Positions 33,511-45,100 of a DNA stretch of 64,000 bases are shown in pieces (the stretch's first letter is position 1; every line of letters begins with the position of its first letter). Below the pieces are notes generated by a model. The model was not told where the DNA came from. It searched no databases and worked only from the letters and a program-made list of their open reading frames with translations. The stretch comes from Enoplolaimus lenunculus (Eukaryota > Nematoda > Enoplea > Enoplida > Thoracostomopsidae). The stretch covers positions 1 through 64,000 of the forward strand of contig JASANG010001730.1 in NCBI GenBank assembly GCA_030248215.1, written 5' to 3'. The position numbers were made by a program, and so were the translations under genes.

Positions 33511-33891
33511 TCATTTTTTGACCATATGTTCGTCATGTGTACGCTGATATTTTACACAAAAATTTAAATTGATAAAGACATTGGGAATGCTGAAAATTTC
33601 AGACGGAAGCAAGCAATTCTGTGAAAAAATCATGCGAACCAAGCGAACAATAAAATCGAACTCATGTTTAGTACTAAATTTTAATGCAAAATATTTCTGT
33701 TTTGGGTCTGTGTAAACACCCATGGCCCGGCTTCCCTCTCCCCTGAGTCCATCAGCGGATAAAGAATTGTTATCCTTAACCTTTACATATGTAACTACTA
33801 AATAACGATAAGTGCAAGAAATATCTTTTATGGGTCGTTGGAAATTGATAGGCAGTAAAGCATAGTCTGAATGTTGAATATTCAAGTACAA
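33511..33891 (-). CDS. Uncharacterised 126-codon open frame
   Basis: It opens MYLNIQHSDYALLPINFQRP, contains GEGSRAMGVYTDPKQKYFAL and a hydrophobic/aromatic EFDFIVRLVRMIF, and ends HDEHMVKK with a stop. No domain is recognised and no convincing splice sites were settled. It may be a terminal exon of an unrecognised minus-strand gene lying upstream of the astacin gene, or a chance frame; its length is unusual for this AT-rich sequence. Confidence 0.3.
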   Translation of the reverse strand: MYLNIQHSDYALLPINFQRPIKDISCTYRYLVVTYVKVKDNNSLSADGLRGEGSRAMGVYTDPKQKYFALKFSTKHEFDFIVRLVRMIFSQNCLLPSEIFSIPNVFINLNFCVKYQRTHDEHMVKK

Positions 33892-34267
33892 AATTTAAAT
33901 TCGTTAAATCCCTGAGGGAAGTTTAAAAATGTCAAACATAACTAAACTACACATTTTGATTTGCACTTTTTTCGCCTGAAGGTAAGAAAATACTTGACAC
34001 ACGCCCCTTAAACCCATGAGGTTATATTTGAATGGATAGTGGCAGGATGTTAATATTACAAAACAAAATCATACAAAATTTTCATTTTTTTCTGCTGATT
34101 TGTTGTATGCAAACTTTAGGGCTTGCCAAAATTTCCAAGAAGGATGCATAGCAAGATTTTTTGACAATATCTTGCAGACTAGGTCAAATTATAGTTCTTA
34201 AGAAATTCAATTTTTAAGGTCCCAAGGTCTCCCCCCTTTTGACAAAAAAATTGTTGTCAAACTGTAA

Positions 34268-34402
34268 GACACATTAGAGCTGAATCGAGCGATGTTAAAT
34301 TTTCCGCAATCAGACGATTTGTTAACAAGTTATTGTCTAAACTGGGGGCCAACAGATTGCGGAAAATTTAACACCGTTAGACTCCGCTGTAATGTGTCTT
34401 TT
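34268..34402. repeat. Small foldback element, about 135 bp
   Basis: GACACATTAGAGC...GATGTTAAATTTTCCGCAAT at the left is mirrored by ATTGCGGAAAATTTAACACC...GCTGTAATGTGTC at the right. Each arm is about 44 bases around a short loop. Confidence 0.75.
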
Positions 34403-36040
34403 TTCCAATTTTTTAAATTGGATTTTTTTATAAAGTTCAAATTTAGGCGTGGGATGATAAAAGGAGGTCATGAAAAGCTCCAATATGTAAAAAATTCAAA
34501 ATCAATTCATTTCTGGGCAAACGCGGGTTGAGGGCATAGCGGAAACCTTTAAAATTTTTGTGTGAAGGCTTTGGCTATTTCGTTCGTAACATTTGTTTAT
34601 TATTTATAAACGTTTTTAATGCGCCCTTAATACTGTGAATTCCAGTGAATTTGTTTTAATTCAGAACGATTTGGATCACTGAGTTTGAAATCTTAATTAG
34701 GATTTTCAAAGCATAGAATTCTGAGTTGATTCAACTCATTCTGAGTTAGTGAACTCACCCGGAATCAACTCCCGCTGACAGGGTTGAGTAATCAGCTCAT
34801 TTGGATTTACAATTTAGCAAGTCAATTTGTTTTTTAGTCTGAAACAATTTTGGAAGCTTTAATTCCTGAAAATTTTCAAAAGGAAGCTGAAACTGATTTT
34901 TGGACACACTTCACAGAATATTGGCTCCGGTTCTGTCAGTGTAGACCTGCAGATTCAAGACCATTTTTCTGAAAAAAGAATTTAGTATATACACTAATGT
35001 CATTAACACTTAAGGCTATCAGGGTGCAATCAGAGGGAAAGAATCCGAAGCCTGCGCCAAAGGCCAGCAAATTGTGCCAAAGATAAAACGGAAAAAAGGC
35101 AAAATTTTGGTAATTAACGGCTGTCAAAAAAGTGTAAAACCTCCATTTGGGAAAATAGGCCGCTTGGGCCAGGGGTACTTTCTTAATATATACTGTCTCC
35201 GTAAAAGACAGGCAACCCAGGGATTTTTGGCATAGGTTTGCAGGGGGCTACCGTATTCCTGAACCTCTCGTGATTTTAAGAGATTTTAGCAGATCGGGGA
35301 CTGTCGCGCATAGTCCCCCACTCTATGTAATATTTTACTTTAACTGCTAAAATTTGTAATAAATTATATAGCTCGCTTAAATGCGGGAGAGTTGGAAGAC
35401 GGAACCTTTCATCCTACTTTAGGGTCCCTTGAAATTGGTAAGTTTAAGGGTGGCAGCCCTCTGCCCTGAATGGAAAATGAGAAATCTTTCTACCACTACC
35501 CGTTTTGATGGTAATTGAATATTTCACATAACTGAAACATCCAAACCCATAACATTTCATTTGTACGGGTAGAAGTAAAAAATGTGCTGGTCTAGGCTTA
35601 GGCATGAGCTTTAGGCTTTTAGTCATTAATAAACTCAGGGTAGACAAAATATACAAGTGACAAAAACTGTTCCAGCTGACGTGGGTGTCATTAAGTTTGA
35701 ATTGGGCTTTTCTTCAAATTTAAAAGGCTAACAGTTGATTCAGTTATTAGCACACATTGTAAGCTGATTTGACCATCGGATGGCCTGCATGCACCAGCAC
35801 AAATCCAAAACTTTTGCACAAATGCATCAATTTTAAAACGGTCACTCGTTTCGTTCGTGAATTTTTCACAATACCAACTTAATTCTTACTGCTGGGTGCT
35901 GGGTACCCATGCAATTCAGTTAAAAATCCCGGGTTCAAGGCTGGGTGTACCCGATAAAAGTATTTCACTTTATTAGGTGTTTGCTGCAAACAATTTTGGA
36001 TTAAGAGTTGCAATATGAGAAAAAACTTTAGAAATACAGT
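34403..36040. other. Intergenic stretch, no gene seen
   Basis: AT-rich DNA with only short frames. A GAGTTGATTCAACTCATTCT palindromic patch at about 34731-34790 has relatives at 57440-57560 and 57735-57770. A few TTAGGC-like units occur at 35590-35625. Confidence 0.5.
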
Positions 36041-36345
36041 AGGGTGCAACCGGAGCTAAAAATGCCGGAGGTCAATGAATCTTGCCGGAGTCAGAGGTGA
36101 GACGAAATTAGGTAGTAAAAATGATGGTTAATTAGTTAATTTTAGCCAATATCTGAAATATGTTGTTTATTGTTTGGTTTCACGCTTATTTTTTTGTGAA
36201 ATTTTGGAAATTCTTTCCTGAAAATGGTGACAAAAGTAAAACGAAACGCGCTAGACAGACAAATTTTGCTAAATTTTACTACCGAAATTGCTGTAACTTT
36301 CGGCAAAAACTCTACCGGAGCCGGAGGCATACCTCTTGTACCTTG
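36041..36345. repeat. GGGTGCAACCGGA-family element, copy 3
   Basis: It begins AGGGTGCAACCGGAGC and ends with ACCGGAGCCGGAGGCAT. The internal TTTTAGCCAATATCTG and TTTCACGCTTATTTTTTTG are shared with the other copies. Confidence 0.6.
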
Positions 36346-36777
36346 AATACAGGAAATACTCAGGACAGTGTGTACTCTACATACATAAATGCTCTTGAGC
36401 AGCGAAATAATCGACTTTGTAGAAAATAATAACAACCTGCACGTTTCGTAATTGTTTTAAAATGTATATTTAAATTAAACGCTCTCGAAAGTCAACGAAC
36501 AGCTTTAAGGTCATTTATTCGAAAACAAAAATTACAAACTACAAACATCATTTTAAATAGCTTGACCACAGATTGTTTACACGCCATACGTTTAAGTCGA
36601 TGATGCAGTAAACTTTTAAGACAAATTTAACATTCCACTCGTTATCTTTTAAAAAATAACTTTGAAATTATATTTTCGTGATTTTCATAAAACAATTACA
36701 GAACATGATGCAAATATATTTACTAATTTTTAAATTCCATTAGTTCTCAAGGACCGTTTAAATTTTTATATAGTCCA

Positions 36778-37090
36778 TTGACTGCAGCAGTGTTTACATC
36801 GAACTCGTTTTATATTATGGCAGATTCAGTGGTTGCCGCTTGGAACCATGTCCGCCATAGGGATCATATAACCGCAGAACACACACAAAACCAACTTTTT
36901 TACATTAAAATTGACTATGTATTAAAGCTATGTCATTATTATATATTGCATGACCACCCGTCACAAATTTCTCGATATGCCACTATTCGAAGCAATTCCC
37001 GCACAGCAAATTATAGATTTTGTTGTTTTAATTTGCAAAAAATGTTACTGTTTTCAAGGATATATTAACATGAAGCGGATTTCTGATAAA
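36778..37090. other. Intergenic, no supported gene
   Basis: A 96-codon plus-strand frame exists at 36778-37068, but it shows no domain, codon-use signal or splice context; I do not call it a gene. Confidence 0.4.
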
Positions 37091-37094
37091 AGCT

Positions 37095-37505
37095 TCGAGC
37101 GGAGGTACGGAATCTGGTTCCCCTAGGATTTTGATAAATAGTGGTTCATCCTATAGATCTCGACGAGCTGAATGCAATGGTACCATTTTTATGGCTGTAT
37201 GACCAACGGTTCTGAAGTTATGACCCTCGAAATTATACTGCAAACATGCACAGAATGGAAAAGGAAGTAACTATCATTCACATTTTCGTAAAATATAAGC
37301 TTAACCAGGTTTACTCCATACACAGATTTGATTGTTTGTATATGTTTTATACGGTAAAAAGTTAAATTTAAAGGGCCATAACTATTGAACCGGGGACAGC
37401 GGTAGAAATTGCACCGTTGAACTCAGCGCGTCGAAATTATAAAATGAACAATTTTTTATTTTAAATTCCTAGGGGGTCCGTACTCCGTACCTCCGCCAAA
37501 CTTCG
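37095..37505. repeat. MITE, GGAGGTACGGA family
   Basis: The left arm GCGGAGGTACGGAATCTGGT plus CCCCTAGGATTTT is mirrored at the right by AAATTCCTAGGGGGTCCG and TACGGAGTACGG in inverse (ACTCCGTACCTCCGCC). It is about 410 bp and non-coding. Confidence 0.65.
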
Positions 37506-37915
37506 TACAAAGCACAACAAATGACCGCCGGCTAAGCATTAGTATACATCAATATACGTAAAACTTGTTACAAATGAATACCGCATTAAAGAAATAAACA
37601 AGATAAAACTCCAGGCAAATAGTGTTAGCATTTTATATTGCAAAATGTTTGAGATACCTACAGCCAACGGCGAATATAGTCTGAAAGAGTTATAGGGTCA
37701 AATAGCCCTTTGCCGCTGTTGTCCGGCCAGTGTAATATCCTTCTCAAATGGAATGCACATATGAAACCCACTTCGAAATCATAAACTTTTTGCAACCGAA
37801 CGCAACCCCCACCCACATTCCAACCGAATTCAGACCTCGTTTCCAAAACACTGGCCACTAACTACAACTGCAATTTGCAAGCCAAAAATTGTTGCAACTA
37901 TTCATTAATAGCCTG

Positions 37916-38950
37916 TTAAATCAACAATCCTTTCATACGTCTAGATGGATGCCCACGTTCGTGCAGCAGATTGAGTTTATTCACCAACATATTCAACGAA
38001 TTACAAGTTTTTGTCAACGTTCCAAGATATGCCATCAACGAAACATCATTGCACTGATTGTAGAACGCTTCGTTAAACTGAACACTTTTCATTACCGGCA
38101 GTTGTGAGCATAAGCTCTTCACTTTACGCAAGATTTCAGCATTCGGCGAAAGTGTTCCTGTTTGGACAGCGGTCACGTACGCGAGAATCATTTTGACCCG
38201 CGAAAATAGCATTTTAATAGCGCCATACTGTGCGTGCATTTGCTCACTGACCACCGAGCTTGATCCGGTATTCGCTCGTGATAGCCGCGCTACATGATCA
38301 ACCCCAATACGTTCAGCTTCTTCGGTTTCAAGCGTATACGTCAGTGGAATAAACAACATAGTAGCTTCGCCCGAAACAATATCGATTACTGACTCATACA
38401 ACGATAACGGCAACCGCTCTGTATGCTTTTGTGACGGATTCATTTTCAAAAATACCGGGCTTTCATTAATAGTACACATTTGTCGATGTGCTACTATATC
38501 AGCACGCGTTGGCGTTTCGCCAATATTGTACCAACCCAAAAATTCCAGCGTTGGAAAAACATCTTTGTATTGTTCTTCGCGTGACCGAAAAAATTCCATG
38601 TCAATAATTGGCGATTCTTCAATGACGGTGACAACAATTTCAAATGAATTCATCAATTCTAAATGTCGGCCTTCTTGACGACCAATCAAAGCGCCGAACA
38701 CAGGATCAGGCCGGCCGCCTTCCGCCTGCACTTTGGTTCGCGTCCAATGTTCTGCGATATTCATAATAACCAACGGATGAATATCGACAGTGACTGAACC
38801 TTGCGTTCCAGGCGCAGCCATAACACCGTCAGGTTCGGTTGGTTTTTGAATGCCGTCCGACGACTTTGAGTTCGTTGGTTTGTCCATAGCATCGTTCGGA
38901 ACAGGTTGATCAATTTCCATTGAAATTTCAGAATTTTTAGCTTCAGCCAT
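37916..38950 (-). CDS. COPS6: COP9 signalosome subunit 6
   Basis: A single intronless frame of 344 residues, close to the usual 320-330 for CSN6. It aligns over its whole length with animal CSN6: the N-terminal MPN domain (about 50-190; HPLVIMNIAEHWTR, GALIGRQEGRHLELMNSFEI, EFLGWYNIGETPT, SPVFLKMNP), then GEATMLFIPLTYTLETEEAE plus RIGVDHVAR, and the C-terminal QCNDVSLMAYLGTLTKTCN. The MPN domain lacks the JAMM zinc residues, as expected for this non-catalytic partner of CSN5. The complex removes NEDD8 from cullins in nucleus and cytoplasm. The first 50 residues are acidic and Pro-rich. The ATG at 38950 gives full family coverage. It is one continuous exon among intron-rich genes. An inverted-repeat element begins about 60 bases upstream. 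Confidence 0.97.
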   Translation of the reverse strand: MAEAKNSEISMEIDQPVPNDAMDKPTNSKSSDGIQKPTEPDGVMAAPGTQGSVTVDIHPLVIMNIAEHWTRTKVQAEGGRPDPVFGALIGRQEGRHLELMNSFEIVVTVIEESPIIDMEFFRSREEQYKDVFPTLEFLGWYNIGETPTRADIVAHRQMCTINESPVFLKMNPSQKHTERLPLSLYESVIDIVSGEATMLFIPLTYTLETEEAERIGVDHVARLSRANTGSSSVVSEQMHAQYGAIKMLFSRVKMILAYVTAVQTGTLSPNAEILRKVKSLCSQLPVMKSVQFNEAFYNQCNDVSLMAYLGTLTKTCNSLNMLVNKLNLLHERGHPSRRMKGLLI

Positions 38951-39007
38951 TGCAGATTATTAAAATTAGACACTACGGATATCGAACTAAAGCGAAAATC
39001 AGCACAT

Positions 39008-39245
39008 TAATTAATAACGGTGGCGGAGGTCAAAATAACTTTACGTACTTTATACAATGTTTAATTTGTTAATTTTGGCAAATATCTATAAAGTGTTGAT
39101 AAAAATTTTGATGCGAACGGCACATTTTTGTAAAACTTTAAAAATCTCACTACCGACATTGCCGGAATCTCTGGAAACAAATTTAACTGGAACCGGCTGT
39201 GGATTTTCTGCCACAGCCGGAGGCACAGCTCCGATTGCACCCTGC
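39008..39245. repeat. GGGTGCAACCGGA-family element, copy 4, in the CSN6 promoter
   Basis: It ends GATTGCACCCTGC (inverse of the family start) and carries TTTTGGCAAATATCTATAAA and ACCGGCTGTGG...CCACAGCCGG. The element fills most of the 300 bases upstream of the CSN6 start on the minus strand. Confidence 0.65.
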
Positions 39246-39609
39246 TAACTGGTGGTGCAGGTGCTATACATATTTTAGAATATGGACCTAGAATTATGCT
39301 ATATAGTAACATGTGAACATGAAGACATGTAAAAACGTTTATCTCTAAATACTCGTGGACATAAATTCGCACGTTGTCAACCAACACTAAGTTCATGCAT
39401 CTGTAACATCACCTTACAGAAAAACTTTCAATATGAGGTTTCTTTGAATATAATATAAAAATAATGAAATGTGTAACACGTTTTGTTCATGTTGATTCGA
39501 CGTCAATATAAATTTTTGTGATCGGAATAGCGGTTATGTAGACAAAATGTGAGTGTGAAATGTCACTGTCTTACAAATCCCGGATCTCCAGAAATCATCG
39601 TATGCAAAG

Positions 39610-39775
39610 AGCGACCCATGTTACTTTTAGGGCCGGTGTGTCTATAAAAGAGTAGGCTTACATTCTCGGATACATCTTTGCTTAGGCTTAGGAATACGCT
39701 TTTGCAACGTTTATGCATAGGCTTAGGCATAAGCTACTGTTACGGCCCTAGAAGTAACATTGGCCCAAAGAGCCA
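39610..39775. repeat. MITE with TTAGGC-like core, copy 2
   Basis: The ends ATGTTACTTTTAGGGCCGG and CGGCCCTAGAAGTAACATTG are inverted repeats. The core is GCTTAGGCTTAGGAATACGC then TAGGCTTAGGCATAAGC. It is the closest relative of the element at 8722-8915. Confidence 0.75.
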
Positions 39776-41139
39776 TATGTCACATTATTCATATGTACAA
39801 AAAATTCAAACTTTAGTATCATGATATTCTACAAGCCATTCAGGCTTGATTACCACAAACTTGTAGACATTTTGAAACATGTCATAGGATACTGACGGAC
39901 ATTTCGAATACCACATGATATAGACAAAATTTTACCAGCTATTGTAATGGGGACAAAACGTGTTACAAGCTCTTCCAGTTATAACTTGAACCCTGCAAAA
40001 TAGTCCAAGCGAAGTTATATATTGCAGGAAAATGTATCGCAGGTTATAAAATTCCTATTGTTATTTTCAGACTCTCTCTTTAGTGCTACAAATTTTGTTA
40101 TAAACGGAATGCTATTAATTAGCAGCCAAAAGTTAGTACACGTTCAAAAGGTTGATCTTGAATTAGAAATGATATCAATAAAGCAAGAAACGTTCAACAA
40201 AAATTTACTCGGAAACATTAGCATATAGCAAAGAGATAACAATGAACAGTTTGGACCATACTGCCTGTGGAACCAGAAAATAATATGTATTAAATATATT
40301 TGATATCCAAAGGCCGAAACATGACTAATTTTCAGCATGTTGTTCGAATTGAGTATAGTGATCAAGAGCTAAAAGCAGCCGATTAAAGTTTCGCTCATTT
40401 TACCTACTGTTAAATGTAACAAAAAACTGAATTTTCAGACCTACGCTTAAAACTAGATGGGCCAGCAAGTTTAAACGAACTAATGTATATTGTACTGCAC
40501 GCAAAATTTCTATATACGTTCGCAGCCAAGATATTCTGGATATATGTACAAAATATACAATTATAAACAATGTTAACTGGACTGAGTATAGGGCATCACA
40601 ACTAAGCGTCAATACATTAAAACTCTATCGATATCAATCAAAGACAGAACTTTAGCTTCCGTCCGTTGAACTGTATTGGAATGTTCTCGAACAAAATTTC
40701 ACTCAACATTGTCTCAGCAAGCCCTGAAAGAAGTAACGAGAAATAATTTATTATCATGGTACCAACACAGATTTGCCTCCGGCTCCGGCAGAAAACAGAT
40801 ATTAGACTAGTGCACATTTTTGCCGAATGTTCCGACAACTGAAAACGGCTACAAAACGACTGGTTACACCGAACACAAAACAAACAAATCAGACGAGGCT
40901 CTTGCAGCAAGTGAAACATGTATGCTCAAGCTATCTAAGCAGTAAAAACTCAATTAAATGTTCATAAACCCCACTTAACTCTGTTGCATGCAACCAGGAC
41001 TTTTAGTCTAATATTTGGCTTATTACGTAACTAAGACTATAAAATTTGGCAAAAAACTAACACAAAAAGAAGTTAATATACGAACAACAATAGCAAACTA
41101 CATATATATTAATCGTGCTAAGTAGGCATTCTACCTATG

Positions 41140-41406
41140 TCATTTGCTTGAATAATCAAAATCCTCCATTGTCTTCAGTATCAATAGAACAGTTTCGAAG
41201 AATGAATTAACGCTTGTTCGCAGATTTTTCAGATCCAAGGATTCAAAATTTACCTTCAATTGGCTTTCGTTTACTGAAAAACTTCGACTAACACGGCTAC
41301 GTTTGGGTTCTTTCTCGACTCTTATTGAGTTATATGCAATAAGTGCCAACCTAGGCGTCGGAAATGGCACAATAATCTGTACTCTATGCTTACTGTCCGA
41401 CATCAA
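41140..41406 (-). CDS. LAGE3: KEOPS/EKC complex subunit LAGE3/Pcc1
   Basis: An intronless 88-residue frame. HRVQIIVPFPTPRLALIAYN matches the first strand and helix of the Pcc1 fold (human LAGE3 has VPFPTPLEAEIA). RVSRSFSVNESQLKVNFES is the middle sheet, and LRTSVNSFFETVLLILKTME the C-terminal helix (human LRISVINFLDQL...). Pcc1 dimers organise the KEOPS complex that makes t6A on tRNAs reading ANN codons. The length equals the core domain, without the long N-terminal tail of mammalian LAGE3. Two Met codons open the frame; the first is used. It lies head-to-head with the TM9SF1 gene, about 740 bases away. Yeast-type names would be PCC1. Confidence 0.9.
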   Translation of the reverse strand: MMSDSKHRVQIIVPFPTPRLALIAYNSIRVEKEPKRSRVSRSFSVNESQLKVNFESLDLKNLRTSVNSFFETVLLILKTMEDFDYSSK

Positions 41407-42143
41407 ATAGTGTTAGTTTACAATATGTGTATACGTATCTATCTACCCTTAAAAAATTTTAAGTATTAACGATTTTTCAGCTTCATTAGTGTCAACAACC
41501 TCCGCGTTCAGACGGATGGTCATTCAACGGATCGAGTGAAGTTTAAGTCCACAAACCTTATTCCTAAACAAAGTCCGCGTTTTTATCAAGTCAAGATAAG
41601 CACACTTTTTCAAGAGGTGCATAATTATATGCCCAGGATAGGAAATGATTAATATGACGCCTGGAATTAAGAGTATCTAAACAACAACGTTGGTGTTCGT
41701 ATCAGCCCTATATTTTGTGTAAATTCATGATGTGTTTTGTTTACTGCCGTTAAAATATTGTATTTCACTACTACGTAAAGCTGTCAGATTTCAATGCAAG
41801 ACAAATCAGAAGACGCGGAATTCCGAAATTCACTGAACGTGTCACTGACCTTAGATTCTGCACTGTTTTCAAACTATTTCGGCAAAGCTTTATTAATACA
41901 AATTTCCTTGCTTCAACTAATGAATACTAAATATATCGCCTGTAAAATTTGGAAGATTGGACTTAATGCAGTACTGGTCTAGTTAGAGCGGTCGGTGCGG
42001 AACAATATGAATGTTGATTGTTATGCGTTCGTTTTCACGGATCATGGAAATTTATACTATACGAAAAGCGTTACTGGATGAGATCCAGGACCGTCTTGAT
42101 ACTTAAGTTTAGCAGTTTTAGTTCACCGTAGTTATGTTTGTAG
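41407..42143. promoter_or_regulatory. Shared upstream region between LAGE3 and TM9SF1
   Basis: The two genes diverge from this interval, which has no repeat element that I recognise and no convincing gene. Transcription in both directions must start within or near it; individual promoter elements were not resolved. The initiator-containing exon of TM9SF1 should also lie here. Confidence 0.45.
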
Positions 42144-45100
42144 TTATCCGAAAACAAAGTTCCACTTCTAGCCATTTTTCTTGTCTGTAGCTCGTTTCAG
42201 TTACTGGCTTCGACTAACAGTGTAGAGCAAATTGACGTAAACTATATTTCTGTCTCGGATGAAATCGATGAACGGCTTGAATCGAACGAAACTCACGTAA
42301 GTACAACTGTAATCAATTTTGTGTTTTATTTATGACCGGAAGCAGGAAATTCTCACTGTTTTGTATTCCCGTACCAATTCTAACTGTTAGTTGCTTCCTC
42401 GGTTTTTTACCACTACCGCATAGATCTAATTCCCAAATGTACGTAGATGTTTTGCTTTTTCTTGAATTCTATTGACTTATATATACCGTTTAAGCAATTA
42501 TGCTAAGATCATAAAGGCGCACGTAAGGACTAACTATGTGGCAGATTATCAGTCTTGGTCAGTGCAAGCTTTCGGTCCGTATGAGTTGTGCACGGTCGGA
42601 TTTCGAACTTGTGAAAGGCAGTTCTAGCAACGTTCCAAAAATGGATAAAATGTCTCACTTAACCAACACTGTGTAATGAGCTAAATCCAACGCAAATGCA
42701 GCGTTTTATGCAGCCTTTCTTAAAAAATCTTTGCTCGTATCTATACCATTGTGACATGTAGATACATGGAGGCAAAATAAACCTCGCGCTGATGCTGCAC
42801 ATTGACTAAAACATTGATGCATAAGTTGTGCCTTCACATGCAGCAGCGCTGGACTGAGAATCCGTCGCTGGTGAGCAGTGGCAGATCCAGGATCTCAAAA
42901 TGGGGAGGGGGCAAAATTTCATATGTAATCAACTTACTTTTGACCCACACTCAAACCACGAACTATTGTCACAAAATTGCTATATAATTTTTGTCGCGAT
43001 GCTGTTGGAAGGGGGGGGCGGCACGGCCGGGGTGGCCCCCCATGGATCCGCCATTGCTGGTGAGCCATGGGATTGAAACATCGTTAGAACGCTGTAAGCA
43101 TGTGAGACATGCTTGTCCTGGTGCATATGCAATAAATGCAATGCACATTGTGTTGTACGGTCGACACATATAGTCGACGAAAAATGCAGTTGGAGAGGCG
43201 GGCTGCGTGGTGCAAGGGTAGAGTTCTCGCTTAAGGATCCATAGGCTGAGAGTTCGATCCGCGCTCTAGCCCGCTTTTCTAGCTGCTTAGTTAAAAGGTC
43301 TGATGTCCTTGGTTCATACCTAGACTGACATGGGGGCTACGCCGTGAGCGCAATGGTAAACTGCCGGGCTATGAACATGGTATCCAGTCGAAAACAGGAT
43401 GGACGGTCAAGGGACGACCTTGTTGAAAATAAGGGCATGTAAGCATGTGAGGCATGCTTGTCCTGGTGCATATGCAATAAATGCAATGGACATTGTGTTG
43501 TACGGTCGACACATATAGTCGACGAAAAATGCAGTTGGAGAGGCGGGTTGCGTGGCGCAGGGGTAGAGTTCTCGCTTAAGGATCCATAGGCTGAGAGTTC
43601 GATCCCCGCTCTAGCCCGCTTTTCCAGCTGCTTAGTTAAAAGGTCTGATGTCCTTGGTTCCTACCTAGACTGACAAACGCATTTAATTTTCAATTGCAAA
43701 AACTCATAAATTAAATACCAAGTCAAAATTGTAGAAATCTTAACTATGACAAGACATAGCTTTTCCAGTTATGCAGGCTGGTTACTAGGATTTTCGACAG
43801 TTCAAAATGACAATGATGCAACGATCCACATGTTGTTGTGAGTGTACTTACAGTAGAAAACTTTATATTGTCACTAGCAATGTAATACACTTGATACAAG
43901 TTCTGTAACTTAAACGGTATATTTGAATTTCGCCTTTCATTTTATGCTCACAAATAGTGCACTAACTGTGCGACCAATCAGGAAATGCCCTGTCGTACAG
44001 TTAAACTTAGGTCTCTAAATAAAACGGAAAAGTTTGGTTATGTGATTATTTTTAAATAGTCAATTCTGTCGACCGATAAACTAAGATTATGATTCCTATT
44101 GTCAACTATGCGTTACTTCAAACTGACAACCCAGAGAATTGCGAAACTCTATATTAGGTGCACAGTTAAGAATGCGTCCGATTTTACTAAATGTAGCACT
44201 GTTGGAATATACGTAGCTAGTAGCCAAGTATTACAATATTTGAAATAAAAACTGGCATTGAATAGTAGACATAATATACTCGGGCGAAAAAACTGCACTT
44301 CATTTTCAAGAAATAAGGAATTTTCATAACCTGCACTAAATTGAAAAGAAAGATTCCTTATCTACACAGTGGATTCCTGAACTACTTCAGACAAACCAAT
44401 ATATATTTCTGCTTCGAAAGCGTCATTACGTTACTTTTTATTACGATTCCGTTCTGGACGCTTAAAAATTCGTTTATGGGCAAAATACCAAAATTTTTCA
44501 ATGAGTTACCCTACTACGAGCAGCGTTGCGAAATGTGTTCTATTGTGTTTGTCTGTGTGAGAGGAATTATTTGCACGCTTCATGAGGTTTTGCCAGCACG
44601 ACCCGGTTTTTTGCCACTGGGGCATGAACGTGAAAAACCCAATTTGTGACCTTATTTTTTCGGATAAAACAAATTGTAAGCACTTATTATCAAGATATTC
44701 TGCTGTCCTCTTGTTGTAGATAAACCGTTTTAAAAGCAATGCAACCCTTAGTATGATACATTAGCTAACCTTTTGTACAATGGTTTGCCAGTAGATAATT
44801 TTAATTCTAATAATTTGTTAGATCGCATAAGCAACATTAACAACCTTTGTTTGTGTTTAATTTGCTGGCAACTAGAAAACAGTAAACCCTGCTATACAAG
44901 TACGGATGGAACATGAAGGAAGGATTTGCTGAGCCTAACCGTTTGGCTGTTGCACAGGGTCAGTAATAAAATTGTTCTTGGGTTGTTGAAAAATATCTAA
45001 GAAAATTAGTGCCAAAACTAGCTCTTCTCCAGATAATATTTGTTCATTTCAATTAAGACATTTAGCCGCCGAGCTGGATTTACCTCTGTTGGCTATTTTT

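Larger units (their letters stand above)
43087..43677 (+). repeat. Tandem segmental duplication with tRNA-like modules, period 345 bp
   Basis: About 245 bases starting CTGTAAGCATGTGAGACATG (43091) recur from about 43436 (ATGTAAGCATGTGAGGCATG), both running through a tRNA-like module to GTCCTTGGTTC and CCTAGACTGACA. The spacer (43331-43435) is unique to the first copy. It lies in the first long intron of TM9SF1. Confidence 0.75.

Noticed and set aside
37658-37858. 66-codon minus-strand frame just downstream of CSN6
   Set aside because: Starts about 60 bases after the CSN6 stop, but shows no recognisable domain and lies beside repeat sequence. An operon-like second gene cannot be supported.
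44341-44649. 102-codon plus-strand frame in a TM9SF1 intron
   Set aside because: No domain and no splice context. It is most likely a chance frame.
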